A stretch of 64,000 bases of DNA from Amycolatopsis sp. DSM 110486 (GTDB lineage: Bacteria; Actinomycetota; Actinomycetes; Mycobacteriales; Pseudonocardiaceae). The notes below the pieces were generated by a model. It did no database searches. It was not told where the DNA came from and worked only from the letters and a program-made list of their open reading frames with translations. A program made the translations under genes and the position numbers. Where the stretch lies: positions 10,037,001 to 10,101,000 of the forward strand of contig NZ_CP080519.1 in assembly GCF_019468465.1 (NCBI RefSeq). The letters run 5' to 3'. Below, in pieces: positions 1 to 9,530 of the stretch (the first letter of the stretch is position 1; the number at the start of each line of letters is the position of its first letter).

Positions 1-15
1 GGACCAAAGCCCCTT
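1..15. promoter_or_regulatory. DosR-like box upstream of CBS gene
   Basis: The first bases read GGACCAAAGCCCCTT, a match to the complement orientation of the DosR box. The element sits about 60 bases before the CBS gene start. The paralogous CBS gene at 51986 has a closely similar element at the same distance (51889-51906), which supports a regulatory role. The window edge may cut off further sites. Confidence 0.5.
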
Positions 16-74
16 GGCGCCGCCCACTGGGGCGAGCGAAGGTCGACCCAGGCAACGATGAACGGAGACTTCCC

Positions 75-497
75 ATGCGAGCGCGCGACATCATGACCAC
101 ACCGGTGATCGGCGTGACACCGTCCGCCTCGCTGACGGAGGCTGTCTCGCTGATGACCGAGTACGGGTTCACCACGCTCCCCGTCGTCGACCAGCGAGGC
201 CGGCTGCTGGGCCTGATCTGTGAGACCGACATCATCCGCGCCCGATGCCCCGGCGACGACGAGACCGTCAGCGACCCCGACAGCGGCGTCATGACGGACC
301 GGCAGGCGCACAGGGTCGCGTCGGTCATGCGCACGCCGGGCAAAGGCGCCGCACCCGATCTCGATGTCACTGAGCTCGCCCACCGCATGGCCGACAGCGG
401 GATACGCTCTCTGCCGGTGATCGAGCTCGGCCATGTGATCGGCATGGTGACCTTCCAGGACGTGCTGGGGGCGCTGGCTGCGAGCCGTCCGTCCTGA
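75..497 (+). CDS. Two-CBS-domain protein (Hrp1/Rv2626c type)
   Basis: A 140-residue cytoplasmic protein made almost entirely of two CBS motifs. The first (about residues 5-60) begins with the typical ARDIMT segment and has LPVVD. The second (about 80-137) contains RSLPVIE and VIGMVTFQDVL. Paired CBS domains usually bind adenine nucleotides; the ligand here is unknown. In M. tuberculosis the comparable stand-alone CBS protein Hrp1 belongs to the DosR regulon, and a DosR-like box lies upstream. The start follows an ACGGAGACTTCCC ribosome site. The gene converges with a nitroreductase whose stop lies 9 bases away. A paralogue with the same neighbours is at 51986-52375. Confidence 0.9.
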   Translation: MRARDIMTTPVIGVTPSASLTEAVSLMTEYGFTTLPVVDQRGRLLGLICETDIIRARCPGDDETVSDPDSGVMTDRQAHRVASVMRTPGKGAAPDLDVTELAHRMADSGIRSLPVIELGHVIGMVTFQDVLGALAASRPS

Positions 498-505
498 TCG
501 GACGG

Positions 506-1491
506 TCAGACGGCGGGAACGTCCGAGTGCGCTCGGTGTGTCGTCACCTCGGCGACCGGGCGCCGAGCCGTCATCCGGGTTGGCTGGCCGTACCCGATTC
601 GCAGCAGGGCATGCACCTGGCCCAACCCGTCGAAGATCTCCAGTAGCGGACTGCGGATGCTGCGGACCTCGAACGGCTGCGACAGGAACGAAGTGGCGAG
701 ACCTTCGACCGTCGCTGTCAGCAGGACGCGCTGCATGACCGTGCCGGCACGGACCTCGGCGTCGCGCCGTGGTCCCGGGTAAGCACCGCGGCGAGCAGGG
801 GATCCTGCTCGAACTCCCGCGGCGGGATGGCCTGGTTCATGTGCGACGCGCGGTGCCACACGACGCCAGGGAAGTTTGGCGGCGGCCCGAAGGCGATCAC
901 CGGTACGCCGTCCGGGCTCTCCACCGGGCGCCCCGTCCAGTGCGCCGATTCCGCCTGGAACTCGGCGTCGTCGGCTTGCACGGCTTCGGCTCGCCGAATC
1001 AGCGCGGCGACCTGCGGGTAACGTCGTGAAGCGTCCAAGAACTCCACCTGCCCGCCCTCGGCGAGCGCCGCCGACTTCAACCGGCCGCGCGCGTACGGCG
1101 GGACCGCCTGCTCGAAGAATGGCCGCCGATTGGTGTGCCTGCGGAATACCGCCCCGGCGAGCTTGCGATCGGGCTCCGTGGCGTGCCTGACGCCGTCGAG
1201 GCGGACGACGGCGAGAAGGCCGGGCGAAGCGACGTCCGGCAGGATCCGCACCCGTACCGCGAGCCCGTTGAGCCGGAGGGTGATCACCAGGTTGAACAAC
1301 GCGGCGCCGCAGGACAGCCTCGCCTCCCGCGCCGCCGGGTCCGCAACCACGAGCACCCGGTCTCGATCGAGCCACACCTCGATCCGGTCACCGTCGACGA
1401 TGAACTGCCACGGCTGGGTGTTGTGCGGCGACGGCGCTCGCACCGCCGCCGCGACGGCCTGGTCGAGCGCGGTCGGAAGCTGGAGGTCCAT
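506..1491 (-). pseudogene. Acg-family nitroreductase, frameshifted
   Basis: The reading frame starts at the ATG at 1491 and shows the family hallmark APSPHNTQPW near residue 20 and SCGAALFN. These FMN-associated segments are shared by the Acg/Rv3131 nitroreductase-like proteins. At about 772, after LTRDHGA, the frame is lost. The rest (VMQRVLLTATVEGLATS to the stop at 506) continues in another frame, so one base appears deleted. The paralogue at 52289-53371 reads through this point intact and supplies the alignment. Repaired, the protein would be about 328 residues. It could be a real pseudogene or a sequencing error. A DosR-like box lies about 90 bases upstream. Confidence 0.8.
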
Positions 1492-1580
1492 CGTGGTCTC
1501 CGTAGGAACAGGAACTGGGTACACCCTTCGAGGCTGGTCTTCTCGATCGGTCCGGCGTACGGGCACCGGTCACGAGGCCG

Positions 1581-1597
1581 AAGGACCTAAGGCCCCT
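1581..1597. promoter_or_regulatory. DosR-like box upstream of nitroreductase
   Basis: AAGGACCTAAGGCCCCT resembles the DosR box in complement orientation. It lies about 90 bases upstream of the nitroreductase start at 1491 and touches the stop codon of the beta-CASP-like gene. The nitroreductase may therefore be controlled separately from the genes upstream. Confidence 0.45.
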
Positions 1598-2985
1598 CAC
1601 AGCAGAACGCGCTCACCTTCGGCAGGCACCACCGCGCACCACCCGTACTCCGCGTGCAGAGCCTTCGCCAGCCTTCTCGTCCGATCGGCTTCGTCCTGCA
1701 CGACGTAGACCGTCTCCGGCGCCGTTCCCGCACCCGCCGCCCACGCCAGGAGCGAACTCTCGTCCGCCCGCGTCCCGAATGCGCCGAGCTGGGTGATCTC
1801 AGCCCGGGTCGGCACGTAACGGCCGCGGATCTTCACCTGCCGGTCTCCTGCCGCGAGGCAGTGGGCCGGGGTCCCGGACGGCGCCAGGCCCACCAGCACC
1901 ACAGCATTGTGCGAGTCCGGCAGCATCCTGGACAGGTGCCCCCGGACCCGCCCGCAAGACGCCGACGCGGTGCCGGCGAGGACGACGGCGGGCCCGGGCA
2001 CCGGCTCGAAGCCCTCGGCGGAGCGGACCTCCACCAGGCCTTCCGGCAGCCGCACCTCCGCGGTGGCGTCGAGGCGCACGTCCGGCCGGCGGGCGGCGCG
2101 CGCCCGGCGGTGGACCTCCACCGCGTCCAGCCCGACAGGACTGTCGAGCACGACCTTCAGTCGCGGGATGTCGCCCGCGTCCATCAAGTCCGCCAGAGTC
2201 GTGAGGACCACCTCGGTCAGTCCTACTGCCGAAACGGGCACGAGAACGCTGCCACCCCTGTGGATCGCCCGGTGCACCGCGGCGGCGAACCGAGACTCGT
2301 CGTACCCCCTGTCGCCGCCGGACTGAGGCGCATCGAGCACGAGCGTGGCGCACTCCGGCCGCGGCTGCGGAGGCGTGAGCAATGGATGGCGGGCGCCACC
2401 CAGGACCCCGCTGAAGACCACACTCCACGCATCCGACGACACGCGGACCCAGGCCGCGCCGAGCCGCCGGCCTGCGGCACCCAGCTCAAGCGTGCTGCCG
2501 AGACCGAGGTCGAGGGACGTGCCGATCTCGGCGGGCCGCAGCAACTCCACGGCGCGTTCGACGTCGGACTCCCCGAACGGCGCGACCGCGGGATGATGGC
2601 CCGACCATCCGGTCGCATTGGCGTGCACCGCTTCCTCGGCCTGCAGCCGTGCGGTGTCGGCGAGGGCGATCGGAACCAGCTCGGCGGTCTCCGGAGTCGC
2701 GAAAACCTCTCCGCGCCAGCCCTCCGCTACGAGCGCAGGCAAGAACCCGCAGTCCTCCGGAGAGGCGTCGGGCAGCACGATCGTGCCGGCTTCGTGCAGC
2801 TCACGCGGCGCGGGTGACCAGTTCCGGCGGGACAGAGCGGCCGTGTCGTCGAAAGCGCCGCAGCCCACCAGGATGCCACCGCCTGGCGAGTCGACGAGGA
2901 ATCTGCAACCGGTGGGCACCATCGCACCACCGATGAATGACAACGCGGGCGATGTCCCGATCTGTCTGCTGTGGATGGTTCTCAT
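1597..2985 (-). CDS. Beta-CASP/metallo-beta-lactamase-like protein without metal ligands
   Basis: A 462-residue protein with the overall layout of beta-CASP RNA-processing metallohydrolases: an N-terminal lactamase-like half, a beta-CASP insertion containing LDSPVGLDAVEVHRR (281-294), and a C-terminal half with VKIRGRYVPTRAEI (384-397). The residues that hold the two zinc ions in this family are gone. The HxHxDH position reads DASPED (73-78), the FSGDLG aspartate is valine (FSGVLG, 192-197) and the SAHAD histidine region reads GTRAD (404-408). It is therefore probably not a nuclease and may bind RNA or regulate a partner. Its ATG overlaps the stop of the PEP-synthase fragment (ATGA), suggesting coupled translation. 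Confidence 0.8.
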   Translation of the reverse strand: MRTIHSRQIGTSPALSFIGGAMVPTGCRFLVDSPGGGILVGCGAFDDTAALSRRNWSPAPRELHEAGTIVLPDASPEDCGFLPALVAEGWRGEVFATPETAELVPIALADTARLQAEEAVHANATGWSGHHPAVAPFGESDVERAVELLRPAEIGTSLDLGLGSTLELGAAGRRLGAAWVRVSSDAWSVVFSGVLGGARHPLLTPPQPRPECATLVLDAPQSGGDRGYDESRFAAAVHRAIHRGGSVLVPVSAVGLTEVVLTTLADLMDAGDIPRLKVVLDSPVGLDAVEVHRRARAARRPDVRLDATAEVRLPEGLVEVRSAEGFEPVPGPAVVLAGTASASCGRVRGHLSRMLPDSHNAVVLVGLAPSGTPAHCLAAGDRQVKIRGRYVPTRAEITQLGAFGTRADESSLLAWAAGAGTAPETVYVVQDEADRTRRLAKALHAEYGWCAVVPAEGERVLL

Positions 2986-3575
2986 CGCGACCGCCGCTGC
3001 CGATGCGGGGGCGCACCGCGCCGCCGGAACACGACTGCGCGGATGTGCGCGAGCGCCTCGCCGAACCCCGACATCCCGATCGGCGGGCTTATCGGGCGTT
3101 TTCGAGCGGGTGACGTCCAGCAGTCCGCCACCCGCTCGGCCAGGGCATGGTCGCCCCGCACGTTGGTGTGGCTGGCGTTCATGCCGGCGAACGAGGCTTC
3201 CGCGCCGTCCTCGCCCGTCGCCGAGGAGCCCACCGCAACGGGAGCCGAACCGCCGAGCTCCCGGTAGGCCGCTGTCAGGTCGGCAGCCAGCTCCTCGGTG
3301 AGCCCGGCCGAGCGCACCAGCGCGGGCAGCTGCTCGCAGGCGTCGGCGAGTTGCTGCATGTCGTCCGCGTTGGCGAGCGCACTCGCGTGCAGGTCCGCGA
3401 CCCGCGCACGCACACCGGCCTCCTCCAGCGCCGTCCAGTAGCCATCGCGCGACATGACGAAACCGTTCGGCACGGGGTACCCCGCCTCGATCATCTCGCC
3501 GAGGTTGGCCGCCTTGCCGCCCACGGTTTCGGCGTCGGCGAGTCGGATTTCGGCCAAGTTCCGTACGTGCGTCAT
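2982..3575 (-). CDS. Truncated PEP synthase N-terminal fragment
   Basis: Residues 1-150 align with the start of the full PEP synthase encoded at 33891-36134, sharing GGKAANLGEMI, SSATGEDGAEASFAGMNAS and DCW. After DCW the similarity stops and an unrelated tail of about 45 residues follows. The pyruvate-binding, phosphohistidine and C-terminal catalytic domains are absent. The normally conserved arginine in VAVRSSATGED is glycine here. It cannot be a working PEP synthase. It keeps an open frame and 4-base overlaps on both sides (with the nitroreductase stop and with the beta-CASP-like start), so it may still be translated. It is either a relic or a small nucleotide-binding remnant with a new role. 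Confidence 0.75.
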   Translation of the reverse strand: MTHVRNLAEIRLADAETVGGKAANLGEMIEAGYPVPNGFVMSRDGYWTALEEAGVRARVADLHASALANADDMQQLADACEQLPALVRSAGLTEELAADLTAAYRELGGSAPVAVGSSATGEDGAEASFAGMNASHTNVRGDHALAERVADCWTSPARKRPISPPIGMSGFGEALAHIRAVVFRRRGAPPHRQRRSR

Positions 3576-4567
3576 GACAATCCTCCTGCAGAGCCGTCCG
3601 GGAAGAGCTCACCGAGCGGGAGCCGGGGTGAGGGTGTCGCGGGCGCGGCGGGATGGCCGAAGCGGAAGATCGCCTGCGGCAGGCCGGGCAGTTCCAGGCG
3701 TTCGGCGAGCAGTTCCCGGAAACCGAGCAGGTGCAGCGGCTGGGTGATGACCGAACCGGCCAGGGCATGGACCGTGGCCTGCAGCCAGGTCCGCTCGAGT
3801 GCCACGCCTGCCCCCAGGTGGTCACGGCGGTTGTCGCCCTCGGTGCAGAACACCAGCAGGCTCTCGCCGGCCAGCCGCGTCGCGAGGTGGGCATCGTCGG
3901 GCACGGGTGTATCGCGCCGGACCAGGCCGGCTGCGGGCAGGAACTCACAACTCAGCGCGCCCTCGGGGATCCCGTCGACGGCACCTAGCGCGTGAGGGCC
4001 GAAAGTATGTGCGGTCCAGACGTCCCGCTCCTGCTGGTATGCCGGGTCGGCGCGGAACACGCGCGTGGGCGAAGCCGAGCATCTCCGCCAGAGCGTCGAG
4101 GTGCTTTGGCGCTACGACAAGCACCCCCGGCTCGGCGCCGGCCGCCGCCACCTCCGCCACGTCAACGTCCGACACAGCCTCCGGCGCGAACCACTGCCGA
4201 TGACTGCGGCGGCGCCCGATGGCGTGGTAGCGCGCCCGCTCCGCGATTGCGGGCCCCGCGCCGGGGGTTGTGGACAGAGTGGCGACCACATCCCCGTCCG
4301 CGGGGAACGTGGTGACGTGCTCGCGGAAGAGGAACCTCGTGGCAAGTTCGAGGTGGGCGAGGGCGCCGCCGCAGGAGATCGTGCGATCCCGGCCGCGGGG
4401 TCATGGCTCGCCAGCAGGACGGAGGTGCGCTCGACGAGATCCACATCCGCCCCCCGTACCCGAAGGCACCGCGGCTGGGTGTTGTGCACCGACGGCGCGC
4501 GGCTCACCGCACGGGCGAGCACGCCGATCTCCGAGTCCGTGAGGGCTGTCGTAGGTGTCAAAGTCAT
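3572..4567 (-). pseudogene. Acg-family nitroreductase, two frameshifts
   Basis: The start at 4567 gives a frame with SRAPSVHNTQP, the Acg-family hallmark. Near 4393 one base seems missing, and the protein continues in another frame through RYHAIGRRRSHR and HLDALAEMLGF. Near 4065 an extra C returns it to the first frame for VFRADPAYQ to the stop at 3572. The intact paralogue at 53368-54393 (342 residues) defines both breaks. In the paralogue HNTQP is followed by W, but here by R. Two compensating indels argue for decay, though error remains possible. The TGA overlaps the ATG of the PEP-synthase fragment. Confidence 0.82.
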
Positions 4568-4638
4568 CACGCAGGCTCCGTACCCGGAGACCGTCGCTCC
4601 GGTGGTTCCATGCTCACGAGTGCCCGGACTGGTGCGCT

Positions 4639-4703
4639 GGAGCCCAAAGTCACCACGGTCACGGCAGACGGCCCCCAGGCCGACGCAGGTGACCTTCGGC
4701 CCT
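4639..4703. promoter_or_regulatory. Two DosR-like boxes in a divergent promoter
   Basis: GGAGCCCAAAGTCACC (4639-4654) and AGGTGACCTTCGGCCCT (4687-4703) both match the DosR box, in opposite orientations. They lie between the leftward nitroreductase (start 4567) and the rightward USP (start 4763), about 60-70 bases from each start. The equivalent intergenic region of the paralogous block carries a box at 54463-54479. Confidence 0.6.
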
Positions 4704-4762
4704 ATCCCGCGCGTGACCGCGCTGCGCACGATCGCGTCGATCCCTGAGGAAAGAGGCTTGTG

Positions 4763-5242
4763 ATGGACTCCGAGAAACCGGCCTCAGGTCGTCTGATCGT
4801 CGTCGGTGTCGACGCCTCGCCCCGCGGTGACGCCGCGCTGCGCTGGACGTTGAAGACGGCCGCATTGCCCGGCGACACGGTCCACGCGGTGGTGGTTCGT
4901 CCCGACGAGGCCCTGCTTCCCGGGACGTCCTTCGCGCTCCAGCCGCACGGACGGCAACCGGAAGCAACGTACTCGCCGCACGCGCACATCTCCCGGATCC
5001 GCGCGGAGTTCCCAGCGGCACCAGACGTCACCGTCACCACCCCGCACGGCGACCCGGCCACCGAGCTGGTCACCGCCTCCGCCGAAGCCGACCTGCTCGT
5101 CGTCGGCGCCCACGGCGCGGGGCGGGCCTCGGACTTCCTGCTGGGCAGCGTCTCACGCGATTGCGTCCGCTGCTCCCGTTGTCCCGTCGTGGTCATCACG
5201 CCGGAAGCCGCGAACCGGCTGATGCCCGCCCACACTTCGTGA
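4763..5242 (+). CDS. Universal stress protein, single domain
   Basis: A 159-residue UspA-fold protein. It opens with IVVGVDASPRGDAALRW (first strand and helix) and ends with VVGAHGAGRASDFLLGSVS, the G-2x-G-9x-G-S motif of ATP-binding USPs, followed by CPVVVIT. ATP binding is thus likely. The ATG at 4763 is preferred over the GTG at 4760 because a GAGGAAAGAGG ribosome site lies just upstream. Two DosR-like boxes precede it. The closest paralogue is at 54558-55037, in the same gene order beside a nitroreductase. Confidence 0.92.
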   Translation: MDSEKPASGRLIVVGVDASPRGDAALRWTLKTAALPGDTVHAVVVRPDEALLPGTSFALQPHGRQPEATYSPHAHISRIRAEFPAAPDVTVTTPHGDPATELVTASAEADLLVVGAHGAGRASDFLLGSVSRDCVRCSRCPVVVITPEAANRLMPAHTS

Positions 5243-5686
5243 CCTCCTCCTGACGCGCTATTGATCCGGCATCCCGCCGCCTGAGCGCGTGAAGCGAGCG
5301 GAAGCAGGTTGGGCATCATCGTGAGCGCGTATCGACGAGCCGCCGGTTCGTGAGCCCTTCAAGAAGTTGGAAACCTTTTCGTAAAGGAATCCGAGGGTTA
5401 CCACGAGCCCACACGACGGTGATGGTCTTGACTTCCGCTTCGGCCGTGGCGGCGCTCCGGGCGAGCTTGCTTGCCCGGAGCGGTCTTGAACCAGCTCCCG
5501 TTTTCGGGCTCCTTTTGTCCTCCGCTCGCGGCGGAACGCCGAGATCTTCTCGCGCCGCCTTCACTCATTCGGCATAGGTCGCGACGCTGCTCTGAGTCGT
5601 GCGCGACAACCAACCACATCGCCTCTGCTGAAGCGTTCGCCGGATACCGGGAAGTGTCGCCGGCGAAGATCGACATGTGACGATCC
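5243..5686. other. Convergent intergenic region with no clear gene
   Basis: This 444-base stretch lies between the converging USP and ATPase genes. Short open frames on both strands lack ribosome sites and recognisable motifs. A stem-loop lies inside (5454-5481). The region is slightly less GC-rich than its surroundings. Confidence 0.5.
5454..5481. terminator. Stem-loop, possible bidirectional terminator
   Basis: GCTCCGGGC (5454-5462) pairs exactly with GCCCGGAGC (5473-5481) across a 10-base loop. It lies between two converging genes. No T-run follows, which is common for actinobacterial terminators. Confidence 0.4.
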
Positions 5687-8389
5687 TTACCGAATCGATT
5701 CCCGCACCCTCGTGGGCCTCCGGCGATCACGAGTGGCCCAGCGGAACAGCTCGTCAGCTCCCCACACCAGGATCGGCATCGGGAGGAGAACCAGGTACAC
5801 CCACGCGGGCAGAGCCGCCGTGCCGAAGACGTCCTGCAGCCAGGGCACGTAGATCAGCGCTGCGGCGAACAGCACCTCGAACACGATGCCGCCCAGCAGC
5901 AGACGGTTCGTGGTCAGGCCGACGGCGCGCAACGATGCGTGCTCGGTGCGCGACGCGAACGCCGTCCCGATCTGGCAGAAGACGATCGCCGCGAAGCTCG
6001 CCGTCGTGGCCTGCAGGTAGGTACGGTGGAGGGCAGAGCCCGCCGTCACGTCGGCGCCCGGGTGCCAGTCCGCGGCCAGTAGCACCGCGAAGTACGCCGC
6101 GAGCACCAGGACGCCCGACAGCAGGCCCATGATCCCCCACGCGCGCAGAAGCATTCGCCCGGTGACGACGCCTTCGCGGCGGCGGCGGGGTGGCCGGGCC
6201 ATCAGTCCAGGCTCGGCGGGTTCGCGGCCCAGAGCCAAGGCGGGCAACGTCTCCGTGCCCAGGTCGATCGCCAGGATCTGCAGCACGGTCAAGGGCAGCG
6301 GGATGGCGCCGCCCGAGATCGCGAAGAGCAGGAACGGCAGTACCTCCGGCACCGCATGCGCGAAGATGTACAGCACGAACTTCCGGACATTGTCGAACAC
6401 CCGCCGGCCCTCGCGCACGCCGGCGACGATGGTTGCGAAGTTGTCGTCGGTCAGCACCACGGTCGCGGCCTCTTTGGCCACGTCAGTACCGCTCAGGCCC
6501 ATCGCGACCCCGATATCGGCCCGTCTCAGGGCAGGGGCGTCGTTGACTCCATCTCCTGTCATGGCGACCACCTCGCCGCAGTCGCGCAGGGCGTCGGCGA
6601 TGCGCAGCTTGTCCTCCGGGGTCGCGCGGGAGAACACGACCGCGCCGTGGCCCACGAGCGCTTCGTCGAGTTGCGGCTCCGGCATCCCCGCCAGTTCGCT
6701 GCCGTCGATCACCCGTCGGGCGTCGATGCCGACGCGCCGGGCGATCTCGGCGGCGGTCACCCCGTTGTCCCCGGTCACGACGTGCACCGTGATACCCGCC
6801 GAGTGGCAGTCCGCCACCGCGGCGGCGACCTCCGGGCGCGGCGGATCGGCCAGGCCGACCAGCGCGAGCAAGCACAGACCGCTCTCGGCTTCGGCGCGGG
6901 TGGCGGGCAGTGCCGGCACCTCTCGGCGCGCCACCGCGAGTACCCGAAGCGCCCGCCGTGCCAGACTCTCCACGAGTTCGGCGAGCTCGCTCCTTCGCTC
7001 CTCCGTCAACACCACCTCGGTGCCGGACTCGCTCAATTCCGTCGTGCACAGCGGCATGACCTGCTCGGGCGCGCCCTTCGTGCCCACTACAAGAACGTCG
7101 TCGATCGCATCCACTGTGGACATTCGCTTCAGTCGGGGGTCGAACGCGTACAACGCTCGCCGGGCGGAATCCCGGGCAGGCGCCGCCACATCCACCTCCT
7201 GCTCCGCGGCGAACCGGAGCAGCGCGAGCTCAGTCGGGTCGCCCGACCCCGTGGCGACGTCGGCCGTGCTGCACCGCGCGAGCACCCGGGCGGGCATTTC
7301 GCGGGTGCCGCACCCGGATCCACCCGGCCCGCGCACGTCCTCCACGTGCATCATGTTCTGCGTCAGAGTCCCGGTCTTGTCGGTGCAGATCAAGGTGGTC
7401 GAACCGAGTGTCTCGACCGCTGACAGGCGTTTCACGAGCGCTCCCGCCCTGGCCATCGACCGGACCCCCACCGCCAGCGCGAGCGTGATCGTCGGCAGCA
7501 GGCCCTCCGGCACGTTGGCCACCAGGAGGCCGATGGCGAACACGAACGCGGCCGACCACGAAAGCCCCGCCATCACGCCGAGGGGCAAGAACCCGACACC
7601 CACGACGACGGCCACACCGGCGATCAGCCACGCGACCCGCCGCACCTGCCGCTCCAGCGGACTCTCATCGTGCCCCACCCGCGCGGACAACGACGCGATC
7701 CGGCCGATCTCGGTGTGCCGACCGGTCGCGTGTACGACCACCCGCGCGGCTCCGGCCACGCATACCGTGCCACTGAAAACGAGCACCGGCGAGTCGAGAG
7801 ACCGCGTGGCGTCGTCGAACGCGTCGGCTGTCCGGGTGACCGGAACCGACTCGCCCGTGAGCATCGACGCGTCTACGTCGATAGACCCGTCAACGAGCCG
7901 CGCATCAGCGGGCACTCGATCGCCCTCGGCGAGCAGGACCACGTCGCCGCGCACCAGTTCGACGGACGGGACGCGCCCGGCAACTCCGTCCCTGAGCACC
8001 TCGGCGCGTTCCGGCAGGTACTCCCCCAGCGCCTCGACGGCGCGTTCCGCGTGCTGCTCCTGGAAGAACGCGAGCAGGCCGTTCAAGAGGATCACACCCA
8101 CGATGGCAACGGCCAGGTTCGTAGTGCCCGCGAACCACGCGAGGGCCGCGGCCACCCAGAGCAGCAGGGCGAGCGGGTGAACGAGCTGCCGCAGTAACGC
8201 GAGTGGCCAGCGCCTGCCCCCTCGGTGCGGCAATGCGTTCGGCCCGTTCACCTCGAGCCGGCGCGCCGCCTCGCGTGAGGTGATCCCACCCGGGAAGGAC
8301 CGGAGGTCGCGCAGCAGGAGCCCGAGTGGTTCGCGCGGGTCGATGTCGTCGTCGGGCACGGTCGTCGCCACCCGCAGATGACTGGTCAT
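5687..8389 (-). CDS. ctpF: P-type cation-transporting ATPase, CtpF-like (P2 type)
   Basis: A 900-residue membrane pump. It has an N-terminal cation-ATPase domain (about 20-90), the actuator motif TGES (178-181), the M4 segment VPEGLLP (about 293-299) and the phosphorylation motif DKTGT with Asp337. The nucleotide-binding domain and TGDGVND hinge follow, then a C-terminal block of membrane helices with [19 protein letters not shown]. This layout is typical of Ca2+/Na+-type P2 ATPases. M. tuberculosis CtpF belongs to the DosR regulon; the transported ion here is unknown. The ATG at 8389 follows GAAGGAGCACC and overlaps the preceding stop (ATGA). It is the last gene of the hsp20-ackA operon. A 3' relic of a paralogue lies at 36222-36440. 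Confidence 0.93.
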   Translation of the reverse strand: MTSHLRVATTVPDDDIDPREPLGLLLRDLRSFPGGITSREAARRLEVNGPNALPHRGGRRWPLALLRQLVHPLALLLWVAAALAWFAGTTNLAVAIVGVILLNGLLAFFQEQHAERAVEALGEYLPERAEVLRDGVAGRVPSVELVRGDVVLLAEGDRVPADARLVDGSIDVDASMLTGESVPVTRTADAFDDATRSLDSPVLVFSGTVCVAGAARVVVHATGRHTEIGRIASLSARVGHDESPLERQVRRVAWLIAGVAVVVGVGFLPLGVMAGLSWSAAFVFAIGLLVANVPEGLLPTITLALAVGVRSMARAGALVKRLSAVETLGSTTLICTDKTGTLTQNMMHVEDVRGPGGSGCGTREMPARVLARCSTADVATGSGDPTELALLRFAAEQEVDVAAPARDSARRALYAFDPRLKRMSTVDAIDDVLVVGTKGAPEQVMPLCTTELSESGTEVVLTEERRSELAELVESLARRALRVLAVARREVPALPATRAEAESGLCLLALVGLADPPRPEVAAAVADCHSAGITVHVVTGDNGVTAAEIARRVGIDARRVIDGSELAGMPEPQLDEALVGHGAVVFSRATPEDKLRIADALRDCGEVVAMTGDGVNDAPALRRADIGVAMGLSGTDVAKEAATVVLTDDNFATIVAGVREGRRVFDNVRKFVLYIFAHAVPEVLPFLLFAISGGAIPLPLTVLQILAIDLGTETLPALALGREPAEPGLMARPPRRRREGVVTGRMLLRAWGIMGLLSGVLVLAAYFAVLLAADWHPGADVTAGSALHRTYLQATTASFAAIVFCQIGTAFASRTEHASLRAVGLTTNRLLLGGIVFEVLFAAALIYVPWLQDVFGTAALPAWVYLVLLPMPILVWGADELFRWATRDRRRPTRVRESIR

Positions 8390-9123
8390 GGTGCTCCTTC
8401 GGCGGGGGTGGCGGAGCCGACGCGCACGACTGCCTGCGGGACACCGGGCAGATCCAGTGCGGCCAGGAGCCGAGCCCGCATCCCCGGCCGAAGTGTGACC
8501 GGAGTGACCACGTCCGCGGCGATCCCCGACGTACTCGCCTCGATCCGCAGATCGTGGACGGCAGCACCAGCCAATACCCAGTCGTCCCGGGTGTCCTCTT
8601 CGGTGAGCACGAGCAGGACGCACAGCCCGAAGGTCCCGCAGCCGAGCTGCCGGAGCGCAACGCTCCATTCCGATCGTGCGGGAAGAACGGTCGTGCGTGG
8701 CCAGCAGATCCGTGCCGCGAGCGAAGCGAGCGCTCCGGGAGACACCGGTGTCGTAATGGTGTCCGGCGGCCAAGTCCGGATCCTGCACAGCGCAAGGTAG
8801 CGATTCCAGTCCCGAGTCGTGGACGGCTTGGCTCCCGCCGTTCCCAGCGTCGCGACGATGTCGGGGCGATCCGGGTCGTGCGGGAACGACACCGAAGGCT
8901 CGATGCCGAGAGCCCGCAACACGATCCAGGCTGTACACAGCGCGGCACCGCATTGGGCGAAGGCGTCGGCCCAGTGGTGACTGTCCCGGGCCAGATCTGG
9001 CAGGGCGATCGCGAGGTCGTGCGGCCGCGTTTCGACGACGAATCGGCCGCCCTCCAGCCAGGAGAGCGCGTCCACGAGGATCGCGCGGGCCGAGTGGTCC
9101 CAGGTGAAGATCGTGCCATTCAT
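8386..9123 (-). CDS. Short nitroreductase-like protein without the N-terminal flavin motif
   Basis: A 245-residue protein. The segments [16 protein letters not shown] (about 60-75) and [19 protein letters not shown] align with SCGAALFNL and VRAGQAMQRVLLTAT of the Acg-type nitroreductases in this window, and the end [12 protein letters not shown] matches the family C-terminus. The opening PSxHNxQPW motif is missing, and a short unrelated N-terminus ([10 protein letters not shown]) replaces it. It may be a divergent flavoprotein or a non-enzymatic relative. It overlaps both neighbours by 4 bases, so it is expressed with ackA and the ATPase. Confidence 0.7.
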   Translation of the reverse strand: MNGTIFTWDHSARAILVDALSWLEGGRFVVETRPHDLAIALPDLARDSHHWADAFAQCGAALCTAWIVLRALGIEPSVSFPHDPDRPDIVATLGTAGAKPSTTRDWNRYLALCRIRTWPPDTITTPVSPGALASLAARICWPRTTVLPARSEWSVALRQLGCGTFGLCVLLVLTEEDTRDDWVLAGAAVHDLRIEASTSGIAADVVTPVTLRPGMRARLLAALDLPGVPQAVVRVGSATPAEGAP

Positions 9124-9530
9124 GCCGACACACGACCACCCGCGGGGCACGCGTGGAACACCGCCGCCCGGCATGCGCCAAGCAGGGTCCGGACGTCGGC
9201 GATCGTCGCCCGGTTCGCCAACCCCGCCGGTGCCGGCGCGCGCACTCCGGGCGCGGGTGCCACGAGCACTACCGAAACCCGCGCCCGCAATGCGCACACC
9301 ACGCCGAATTCCCGGGCTGTGACCCCGCCACCGCCGTCGCGGACATCCACCATTAAGCCTGGTGGGTCGGTCACGTCGTCGAGCGGGCACGACGAGGCCG
9401 GCGCGAGTGCCCGCCAGACCCCGGCCTGCCAACGGCACCGGCTGACCCGGCATCCGTTGTCACGCAACGGCTGGTAGAGCGGATCGCAGTCGCCGAACGT
9501 CGCTTCCGTCAGCAGTACGTGCACGTTCAC
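9120..9530 (-). CDS. Conserved-looking small protein of unknown function
   Basis: A 136-residue protein that I do not recognise. It begins with an alternating strand-like segment ([13 protein letters not shown]) and contains [20 protein letters not shown], which could be a Rossmann-like or receiver-like alpha/beta fold. It has no membrane segment, signal peptide or catalytic motif. The GTG start overlaps the ackA stop (GTGA) and its stop overlaps the next ATG. Its fixed position between ackA and the nitroreductase-like gene suggests a role tied to that operon. Confidence 0.6.
   Translation of the reverse strand: MNVHVLLTEATFGDCDPLYQPLRDNGCRVSRCRWQAGVWRALAPASSCPLDDVTDPPGLMVDVRDGGGGVTAREFGVVCALRARVSVVLVAPAPGVRAPAPAGLANRATIADVRTLLGACRAAVFHACPAGGRVSA

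Noticed and set aside
5316..5564. An 82-codon minus-strand frame in the USP-ATPase gap
   Set aside because: No ribosome site or motif, and it overlaps the putative terminator.
6129..8180. A 683-codon rightward frame
   Set aside because: It is antisense to the P-type ATPase, rich in Ser, Arg and Thr, and has no motif; a typical GC-rich shadow.
8390..9181. Extension of the ATPase frame upstream of 8389 to a 1164-residue protein
   Set aside because: The added part is the shadow of the nitroreductase-like gene in another frame. The ATG at 8389 has a strong ribosome site and the family start.
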